This document shows, piece after piece, positions 1-5,324 of a stretch of DNA of 6,407 nt. The position numbers and the translations under genes were made by a program. Every line of letters begins with the position of its first letter. Position 1 is the first letter of the stretch. Source of the stretch: Planctomycetota bacterium (GTDB lineage Bacteria > Planctomycetota > MHYJ01 > JACPRB01); assembly GCA_016200125.1 (NCBI GenBank), contig JACQFK010000047.1, positions 1-6,407 on the forward strand. Direction: 5' to 3'. The notes beneath the pieces were generated by a model. The model did no database searches. It was given only the letters and a program-made list of their open reading frames with translations, and was not told where the DNA came from.

Positions 1-1007
1 AGGTCCTTCCCGGCCCGGTATTCCTCGATCGTCTTCCCCCAGTAGAAGCCGATCCAGCCCGAGGCCGTGTCGCGCGAGCCCTGAAGGAACTTCTGGAAAC
101 TCTCCACCGAGCAGGCCAGCGGGAAGGTTTCCTCGATGATCACCGGCTTGCCGATCTTCAGCGTCGCGAGCAGCTTCAGGTTGTTCTCGACCGAGGCGTC
201 CTTCGGGTACATGTGGACGCTCAGGTAGTCGAGCCCCTCCGACAGCGCCTTCGCATCGGGCCCCAGGGTCAGCCCCGCGGGCACTTCGAAGAGGAAGAAC
301 ATCCCCGCCGTCACGAGGCGGCCCGGATCGTTCTTCCGGATCCCCGCCGATACCGTGGCAATCCATTCCTTCGTCACGTCCACCCGGGAGCGCTTGCCGG
401 GGTCCCGGGTGAGGTTCTCGACGTAGAAGTAACCGCCCAGGGGCTCGCCGCCGTGCCAGACCTTGCCCGGCCCCGCGGGACTCACGGGCTCGTTCATCAG
501 GTTGTAGCAGAGCAGCGCGGGGCTCTTGGCGCAGGCCGAGGCGACGGCCTCCCAGAAGCGGGCCTGGACCGGCCAGCGCTCCTTCTCCTGGGCCTCCTCG
601 TACCACGCGGGCGTGTCCGACTTCCGGTAGCAGCCGAGCCCGGTGAGATCGAGATAGAGGCCCGTTTCTTCCGCCAGCGCGAGGAGCTTGCCCAGCTGCG
701 CGAGCGCCTTCTCGTTCGGCTGATCGGCGGCCTTCATGAAGCGATTCACCTGGAGATGGATGCGGACCGCCGTCGCGCCGAGCTCCTTCATCTCCTTGAA
801 GTCTTCCTCGACCTTGGGCCACTCCGACTCCCAGTAGTCCTCGATCAGCCGGCCCTTCTCGTCGTGGTCGTAGTTGAAGCCCCAGGGCGTGAAGGGGCGG
901 CCCGAGACCGCGAGCTGGAAGCCCTTCCCCTCGGGCCCCACGCGGACCCGCTCCATTTTTGTCTGCGGGGCGGCGAGCAGCGCCAGCAGCAGGAGCGCGG
1001 GCGTCAC
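1..1007 (-). CDS. Secreted GH5-like glycoside hydrolase (partial, C-terminus off the left edge)
   Basis: Probably a retaining endo-acting glycoside hydrolase of the GH5/cellulase TIM-barrel type; the substrate (mannan, glucan or other) cannot be told. 335 residues are visible. Residues 1-15 are a short hydrophobic Sec-type signal (TPALLLLALLAAP). A GH5-style opening follows (FTPWGFNYDHD, 39-49), then VRIH (81-84) with the usual strand-2 Arg, YNLMNEPV (168-175) with putative acid/base Glu173, YLSVHMYP (261-268), KPVIIEETF (287-295) with putative nucleophile Glu293, and GFYWGK (320-325) with the Trp typical after strand 8. All barrel landmarks are therefore present and only the tail is missing. 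The GTG start at 1007 overlaps the DUF1501 stop as GTGA and has AGAAGG 7 nt upstream; the later ATG at 956 would delete the signal peptide. It is the last visible gene of the minus-strand set. GH5 membership rests on motif reading; a related clan GH-A family is the main alternative. Confidence 0.85.
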   Translation of the reverse strand, partial: MTPALLLLALLAAPQTKMERVRVGPEGKGFQLAVSGRPFTPWGFNYDHDEKGRLIEDYWESEWPKVEEDFKEMKELGATAVRIHLQVNRFMKAADQPNEKALAQLGKLLALAEETGLYLDLTGLGCYRKSDTPAWYEEAQEKERWPVQARFWEAVASACAKSPALLCYNLMNEPVSPAGPGKVWHGGEPLGGYFYVENLTRDPGKRSRVDVTKEWIATVSAGIRKNDPGRLVTAGMFFLFEVPAGLTLGPDAKALSEGLDYLSVHMYPKDASVENNLKLLATLKIGKPVIIEETFPLACSVESFQKFLQGSRDTASGWIGFYWGKTIEEYRAGKD

Positions 1008-2422
1008 GCGAGCGCCTTCTGGACGACGACGCCTGCGACGTCGGTGAGCCGCTGAGCGCGGCCCTGGTGCCGGTAGGTCAGCCTCGTGTGGTCGATCCCC
1101 ATCAGGTGGAGGATCGTCGCGTGGAGGTCGTGGACGTGGGTCTTCTCCTCCGCGGCGCGGAGGCCCACCGCGTCGGTCGCGCCGATCACCTGCCCGCCCT
1201 TCACGCCGCCGCCGGCCATCCACATGCAGAAGCCGTGCGGGTTGTGGTCGCGGCCGTTCGAGCCCTCGGTCATCGGCGTGCGCCCGAACTCGCCGCCCCA
1301 GACGACGAGGGTATCGTCGAGCAGGCCGCGCGACCGGAGATCACGCAGCAGCCCGGCCACGGGCTTGTCGCTCGCGGCGCAGAGCTTGCCGTGGTTGCCC
1401 TCGACGTCGGAGTGGCCGTCCCAGCCGTTCGTGTCGCCGCAGTAGAGCTGGACGAAGCGGACGCCCCGCTCAACCATGCGCCGCGCGAGCAGGCAGCGCA
1501 GACCGAACTCGCTGGTGACCTTGTCGTCCAAGCCGTAGAGCTTCCGCGTCGCTTCGGTCTCCTTGCGGACGTCGACGACCGCTTGCGCGCTGCTCTGCAT
1601 CCGGAAGGCCAGCTCGTAGGCCGCGATGCGCGCGGAGAGCTCCGAGTCCTCCTCGCCGGGGCGGATCTCCTCGCGGTTGAGGCGGTTGATGAGGTCGAGC
1701 GTGTCGCGCTGCTGCTCCGGCGCGATGCCCGGCGGGTTGTTCAGGTGGAGGATCGGCGTCTCGCCGCCGCGCAGGATCGTCCCCTGGTAGGCGGCGGGGA
1801 GGTATCCGTTCCCCCAGGCCGGCGCCCCGCCCTTCACCCAGCCGGAGGGGTCGGGCAGCACGACGAAGGCGGGCATGTCCTGGTTCTCGGTGCCCAGTCC
1901 GTAGGCCGCCCAGGCGCCCAGGCTGGGCCGTCCCATGAGGATCGACCCGGTGTTCATCAGGTACACCGACTCGGGATGGGTCACGCTGTCGCCGTGGCAG
2001 CCGCGGAACACGCAGAGCTCGTCGGCCAGCGATGCGATGTGGGGCAGCGCGTCGGAGATCTCCAGGCCGCTCTCGCCGTGCTTCCGGAAGGCCCAGCGCG
2101 GCGGCATCAGCTTGTTCTTCGCCACGGCGCGTCGCGTCTTGAAGGTCCCGAAGGACTCGGGGATCGGCTGGCCCGCGAGCCGGATCAGCTCGGGCTTGTA
2201 GTCAAAGAGGTCGACGTGGCTCGGTCCGCCCGACATGAAGAGGAAGATGACGCTCTTCGCCCGGGGGACGAAGTGCGTCGTGCGCGGAGCCAGGGGGCTC
2301 GCGGGCTCGCTCTGAGCGTCGAGGAGCGACGCGAGCGCGAGCATCCCGGAGCCGCCGCCGGCGCTGGCGAGGAACTCGCGCCTCGAGGACGTCCGCCCGA
2401 CCGATCCGCAGCCGCAATCCAT
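1004..2422 (-). CDS. DUF1501 family protein, Tat-exported
   Basis: A 472-residue DUF1501 protein (Pfam PF07394), a family placed in the alkaline phosphatase/sulfatase-like superfamily and greatly expanded in planctomycetes; its reaction is unknown. The N-terminus has a twin-arginine signal, SSRREFLAS (12-20), followed by a Gly/Ala/Leu-rich stretch to about residue 35, so export of a folded, possibly metal-loaded protein is expected. Family landmarks in order: FLFMSGGPSHVDLFDYKPEL (60-79), NGWDGHSDVEGNH (332-344), VVWGGEFGRTP (373-383), GRDHNPHG (390-397) and HVHDLHATILHLMGID (429-444). The Asp and His residues in these blocks are candidate metal ligands by analogy with the superfamily, which is an inference. 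Length is normal for the family and nothing looks broken. A small oddity is the CGCG stretch (3-6) ahead of the Tat motif. The ATG at 2422 is preceded by GGAG. It starts 4 nt after the DUF1549/DUF1553 gene, its habitual partner, and overlaps the GH5-like gene. Confidence 0.93.
   Translation of the reverse strand: MDCGCGSVGRTSSRREFLASAGGGSGMLALASLLDAQSEPASPLAPRTTHFVPRAKSVIFLFMSGGPSHVDLFDYKPELIRLAGQPIPESFGTFKTRRAVAKNKLMPPRWAFRKHGESGLEISDALPHIASLADELCVFRGCHGDSVTHPESVYLMNTGSILMGRPSLGAWAAYGLGTENQDMPAFVVLPDPSGWVKGGAPAWGNGYLPAAYQGTILRGGETPILHLNNPPGIAPEQQRDTLDLINRLNREEIRPGEEDSELSARIAAYELAFRMQSSAQAVVDVRKETEATRKLYGLDDKVTSEFGLRCLLARRMVERGVRFVQLYCGDTNGWDGHSDVEGNHGKLCAASDKPVAGLLRDLRSRGLLDDTLVVWGGEFGRTPMTEGSNGRDHNPHGFCMWMAGGGVKGGQVIGATDAVGLRAAEEKTHVHDLHATILHLMGIDHTRLTYRHQGRAQRLTDVAGVVVQKALA
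1015..1020 (-). promoter_or_regulatory. Ribosome binding site of the GH5-like gene
   Basis: AGAAGG on the minus strand, 7 nt before the GTG at 1007. It lies inside the last codons of DUF1501 (Gln-Lys-Ala). It decides in favour of the GTG start, and with the GTGA stop/start overlap it points to translational coupling. Confidence 0.6.
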
Positions 2423-2426
2423 GGCG

Positions 2427-4790
2427 TCACTCCAGATAGACGAAGGAGTTCAGATTGAACACCGCGCGGCAGAGCTCCGTCAGCGGCGATTTCGCGAGGA
2501 ACTCGACCGCGAGCGCGAGCTCGCGCTCGGAGGGACGCCGCCCCAGCGCGATCCGGTAGAGCAGGGTCACCCGCTCGGCAGGCGTCTGCGCCTCGGCCGC
2601 AATCCGATCGGCCGTGATCTTCGCCGCGGCCATGACCTCGCCGGCATTGAGCAGGGTCAGCGACTGGGGCGCCGTGGTGCTCCGGCCCCGCTCCGGGCAG
2701 CTGAGGTTGCTGTCCGGCGCGTCGAAAACCTCGAGGAAGGGGAAGCGCAGGTTGCGCCGGTTGAAGATGTAGACGCTGCGGCGCGCGTGGTCCTTCGGAT
2801 CGGCGCTTGCGGTCCAGCCCTTCGAGCCCTTGAGGATGTCCGTGGGGACCGGCGGGAAGACGCCGGGGCCGCCCATCTCCAGATTCAGCCGCCCGCTCAC
2901 GAAGAGGAGGCTGTCCCGGATCACCTCGCCCTCCAGACGGCGCCGGTTCATGCGGCCGAAGAGCTGGTTCTCCGGATCCTTCGGCGAGAAGGGGCCGACC
3001 GCGCGCTGGTAGGCGGCGGAGCGCATCAGGAGGCGGTGCATCGCCTTGAGGCTGAAGCCCCGCGCCCCGAACTCCGAGGCGAGCCAGTCGAGGAGCTCCG
3101 GGTGGGAGGGCGGCTGGCCGTGGGAGCCGAACTCGCTCGGGGTGGACACCAGCCCGCGGCCGAAGTGATGCTGCCAGATCCGGTTCGCCATGACCCGCGC
3201 CGTGAGCGGGTTTCCCGCGATCCAGTCGGCGAGCGCGGCCCGGGTCGGGGGCGCGGAGGCGCCGCCCAGCACCAGGGGGAATCCGGGCGCGACCTCCTCG
3301 CCGGGCTGCGTGTACTCCCCGCGGAACAGGACGAAGGTCTTCGCGGGCTTGCCGGGTCCGAGCGTCATCGCGTGGGGCAGCGGCGGCGGCTTCGGCAGCT
3401 TCCTTGTTTCCTCGAGAAGCGCCTTGCGCCGGGCCCGATCGTCGGCCGTCAGCGCCGCCTCGACCTCCTTGTCGCTGACCTCGAGCAGCGGCTCGGTCTC
3501 GAGCGCCAGGTTCGCCTGTTGGGTGTCGCGCTGGTCGGGGGGCGTCAAGACGGCCATCCGGCCCTCGGGGGTCACCTTCGCGAGCTTCTTCTCGCGCAGC
3601 TTGTCGCGCACGCCCGACTCGATCGACTTCAGTTCCTTCACCAGGGGATGGGTCTCGTAGACCTTCATCTCCTGCTCGCAGGCCACCCGCTCCGCGGCGG
3701 TGGGCACCGGCGTCTCGCGCCGGAACGACGCGGGGGTGAAGAACGCGAGGAGGCGGTAGTAGTCCTTCTGCGCGAGCGGCTCGAACTTGTGGTCGTGGCA
3801 GCGGGCGCAGCCGAGCGTGAGGCCGAGGAAGACCAGCGCGGTCGTGTCGGTCATGTCGCCCAGCGTGAGCTGGCGGCGCTGGACCTGGTCGGAGCTGTCG
3901 ACCATGTCGGGGCCCAGCAGGTTGAATCCGGTGGCGATCAGGGCGTCGGGGTCGCCGGGCCAGAGCTCATCGCCCGCCACCTGCTCCCGGATGAAGCGGT
4001 CGTAGGGCTTGTCGGCGTTCAGCGAGCGGATCACGTAGTCGCGGTAGCGCCACGAATGGGGCCGGACGGCGTCGTGCTCGAAGCCGTCGGTCTCGGCGTA
4101 GCGGGCGAGGTCCAGCCAGTGGCGGCCCCAGCGCTCGCCGTAGCGGGGCGACGCGAGCAGGCGGTCGAGGACCTTGTCCCAGGCGTCGGGCGAGGTGTCG
4201 CCGACGAAGGCGTCGACCTCGGCGGTCGTGGGCGGCAGGCCCGTCAGATCGAGCGTGGCGCGACGGATCAGGGTCTCGCGGGACGCCGCAGGCGCTGGAT
4301 CGACGCCGGCGGCCTTGAGCTTCGGATCGAGGAAGTCGTCGACGCCCTTCCCGCCCCCGGCCTTCGGCAGGGGGCGGAAGGCCCAGTGGTTGCGGTCGGC
4401 CTCGGTGACGGCGAATTCCTTGGGCTTCAGCAGGGCGGCGGGCGGCTTGAGCTCGCGCGAGTAGGGGGTGCCGGCGCGAATCCAGTCGGCGAGCAGGCGC
4501 AGCTCGGCGTCCGGCAGCTTGTCGCGCTTGTGGGGCATGAAGGGCTTCTGCTTGCGGGCGGCGAGGAGCCAGAGGAGGCTCTTGTCGGGATCGGCGCCGG
4601 CGATCGCGGGCCCCGTCTCGCCGCCCCGGAGGAGCGCGGCGCGCGTGGAGAGATCGAGGCCGCCCTTCGGCGAGGCCTTGTGGTGGCACTCGAGGCAGCG
4701 GCCCTCGAGGACCGCCGCCGCCTCGTCGACCGCGGCATGGAGGCGTCCCACAGCCGCCGCCAGGAAGACCAGAATCCACAGGCCCCGCAT
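2427..4790 (-). CDS. Exported PSCyt1-DUF1549-DUF1553 cytochrome
   Basis: A 787-residue planctomycete multidomain protein, numbered from the ATG at 4790. Residues 1-20 form a Sec signal (MRGLWILVFLAAAV, then LHAA). The PSCyt1 cytochrome c domain (PF07635, about 22-112) has CLECH with Cys32, Cys35 and His36 as heme c site, and MPH with Met85 as a possible distal ligand. DUF1549/PSCyt2 (PF07583, about 150-351) contains SPRYGERWGRHWLDLARY (214-231) and a second heme-type motif, CARCHDHKFEP (328-338). A charged, probably helical linker follows (about 365-470). DUF1553/PSD1 (PF07587, about 516-787) contains MANRIWQHHFGRGLVSTPSE (534-553) and GRSTTAPQSLTLLN (702-715). The heme motifs suggest electron transfer in the periplasm or outside the cell; the chemistry of the DUF domains is unknown. 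An ATG two codons earlier (4796) touches the GGAGG site, so the start at 4790 is preferred. It is followed at once by DUF1501, the usual companion. Confidence 0.95.
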   Translation of the reverse strand: MRGLWILVFLAAAVGRLHAAVDEAAAVLEGRCLECHHKASPKGGLDLSTRAALLRGGETGPAIAGADPDKSLLWLLAARKQKPFMPHKRDKLPDAELRLLADWIRAGTPYSRELKPPAALLKPKEFAVTEADRNHWAFRPLPKAGGGKGVDDFLDPKLKAAGVDPAPAASRETLIRRATLDLTGLPPTTAEVDAFVGDTSPDAWDKVLDRLLASPRYGERWGRHWLDLARYAETDGFEHDAVRPHSWRYRDYVIRSLNADKPYDRFIREQVAGDELWPGDPDALIATGFNLLGPDMVDSSDQVQRRQLTLGDMTDTTALVFLGLTLGCARCHDHKFEPLAQKDYYRLLAFFTPASFRRETPVPTAAERVACEQEMKVYETHPLVKELKSIESGVRDKLREKKLAKVTPEGRMAVLTPPDQRDTQQANLALETEPLLEVSDKEVEAALTADDRARRKALLEETRKLPKPPPLPHAMTLGPGKPAKTFVLFRGEYTQPGEEVAPGFPLVLGGASAPPTRAALADWIAGNPLTARVMANRIWQHHFGRGLVSTPSEFGSHGQPPSHPELLDWLASEFGARGFSLKAMHRLLMRSAAYQRAVGPFSPKDPENQLFGRMNRRRLEGEVIRDSLLFVSGRLNLEMGGPGVFPPVPTDILKGSKGWTASADPKDHARRSVYIFNRRNLRFPFLEVFDAPDSNLSCPERGRSTTAPQSLTLLNAGEVMAAAKITADRIAAEAQTPAERVTLLYRIALGRRPSERELALAVEFLAKSPLTELCRAVFNLNSFVYLE
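2430..2433 (-). promoter_or_regulatory. Ribosome binding site of DUF1501
   Basis: GGAG on the minus strand, 7 nt before the ATG at 2422. It is formed by the last two sense codons of the upstream gene (CTG GAG, then TGA), so ribosomes finishing that gene stop on top of it. This fits coupled translation of the two proteins. Confidence 0.6.
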
Positions 4791-4796
4791 CGGCAT

Positions 4797-4801
4797 CCTC
4801 C
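4797..4801 (-). promoter_or_regulatory. Ribosome binding site fixing the DUF1549/DUF1553 start
   Basis: GGAGG on the minus strand. It directly abuts the ATG at 4796 (zero spacing, unusable) but lies 6 nt before the in-frame ATG at 4790, which is good spacing. The resulting N-terminus, MRGLWILVF, is also a better signal peptide start. Confidence 0.65.
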
Positions 4802-4820
4802 GAGAATATTACGCCGGAGG
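4797..4820 (-). promoter_or_regulatory. Inverted repeat that can mask the DUF1549/DUF1553 ribosome binding site
   Basis: On the minus strand, CCTCCG (4820-4815) and CGGAGG (4802-4797) are perfect 6-bp complementary arms around a 12-nt AT-rich loop. The downstream arm contains the GGAGG ribosome binding site, so in the NIPSNAP-cytochrome transcript the upstream arm could act as an anti-Shine-Dalgarno. It fills most of the 32-nt gap between the two genes. There is no U-tract, so it is not an intrinsic terminator. The pairing is seen directly; a regulatory effect is inferred. Confidence 0.4.
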
Positions 4821-4822
4821 AC

Positions 4823-5239
4823 CTACTTGATCGCGGAATAGTCCGTCGGGTTCATGAAGACGGAGATCACCTTCGACACCAGGGCGCCTTCCTTCTCGCT
4901 CTCGGCCTTCGCCTTCTTCCAGTCGGCGTCGTCCGCGAACTCCTTCCAGGACTTCTCGCGGGCCTCCTTCGACGGGTAGGCCAGGATGTAGACCAGGGTG
5001 TTCTCGGCGTTCTCGCCGGTGGCCGGCGACCAGTATCCGACGTTGGTCATGCCGTGCTTTTCGAAGAGCTTGGCGGTGTGATCCCGGAACCGGGCATGGA
5101 GCGCCGGCATCTTCCCCGGGTTGGTGATGTAGGTCCTCATCTCGAAGTAGCGGTCCGCCCGTTCCGTTTTCGCTCCCGCCGCATATCCGACGCCCACCAG
5201 GGCCAGCGCCGCCAGCCCTCCCAGCACGATCCGCTTCAT
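4823..5239 (-). CDS. Secreted NIPSNAP family protein
   Basis: A 138-residue NIPSNAP protein (PF07978, ferredoxin-like dimeric alpha/beta fold), a family without one settled biochemical role; secreted versions are common in planctomycetes. Residues 1-22 are a Sec signal (KRIVLGGLAALALVGVGYAA). The domain opens with YFEMRTYITNPGKMPALHAR (31-50), continues through FEKHGM (59-64), VGYWSP (67-72) and TLVYILAYPS (81-90), and ends near VFMNPTDYS (127-135). Length fits a single-domain member. The ATG at 5239 has AAAGGAA just upstream and begins exactly at the signal peptide. The reading frame stays open further upstream to 5467, but that stretch has no signal peptide and runs into the divergent gene. 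It appears to be the first gene of the minus-strand operon, 32 nt ahead of the cytochrome gene. Its place suggests a support role for the exported module, but no specific function can be assigned. Confidence 0.9.
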   Translation of the reverse strand: MKRIVLGGLAALALVGVGYAAGAKTERADRYFEMRTYITNPGKMPALHARFRDHTAKLFEKHGMTNVGYWSPATGENAENTLVYILAYPSKEAREKSWKEFADDADWKKAKAESEKEGALVSKVISVFMNPTDYSAIK

Positions 5240-5243
5240 ACCG

Positions 5244-5250
5244 TTCCTTT
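5244..5250 (-). promoter_or_regulatory. Ribosome binding site of the NIPSNAP gene
   Basis: AAAGGAA on the minus strand, with the AGGA core 5 nt before the ATG at 5239. It selects this start over the longer open frame upstream. Confidence 0.6.
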
Positions 5251-5259
5251 CAAATGGAA
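5244..5259. repeat. Operator-like imperfect palindrome, TTCCnTTnnAAnGGAA
   Basis: A 16-bp dyad with 12 of 16 positions symmetric. It overlaps both the NIPSNAP ribosome binding site and the transcription start predicted from the promoter at 5265-5293. That position would suit a repressor operator. As RNA it would fold poorly (two-base loop, mismatches), so a DNA-binding role is more likely than a hairpin. No regulator gene is in the window, and short dyads occur by chance. Confidence 0.3.
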
Positions 5260-5264
5260 GCCCC

Positions 5265-5293
5265 ATCCTATCTCCCTGATACGCTTGTCGCAA
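5265..5293 (-). promoter_or_regulatory. Candidate sigma70-type promoter of the minus-strand operon
   Basis: On the minus strand, TTGCGA (5293-5288, 4 of 6 matches to TTGACA) is followed by an exact 17-nt spacer and TAGGAT (5270-5265, 4 of 6 to TATAAT). Initiation would fall near 5258, giving a leader of about 20 nt that holds the ribosome binding site. It is the best-spaced pair seen in the divergent intergenic region, but the match is moderate. Confidence 0.35.
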
Positions 5294-5324
5294 ACTTGAT
5301 GTTCCAGGACACCCTACTATCATC

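Noticed and set aside
213..1055. 280-codon plus-strand open frame opposite the GH5-like gene
   Set aside because: The minus strand encodes a motif-complete hydrolase over the same bases; the plus frame is Arg-rich shadow sequence.
959..2458. 499-codon plus-strand open frame opposite DUF1501
   Set aside because: Same reasoning: the opposite strand has a full set of DUF1501 motifs, a Tat signal and a ribosome binding site, while this frame has no recognisable protein features.
4806..4811. TAATAT as a -10 box on the minus strand for an internal promoter of the cytochrome gene
   Set aside because: Transcription would start inside or past the ribosome binding site, and the upstream sequence within NIPSNAP shows no convincing -35.
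4797..4820. Intrinsic terminator after NIPSNAP
   Set aside because: The stem is only 6 bp with a 12-nt loop and has no following U-tract; the downstream arm is the next gene's ribosome binding site.
2421..4841. 806-codon plus-strand open frame opposite the cytochrome gene
   Set aside because: It is antisense to a protein with clear cytochrome, DUF1549 and DUF1553 motifs. Its translation is a low-complexity Arg/Gly/Leu/Val/Glu mixture without any recognisable domain, as expected from the complement of GC-rich codons.
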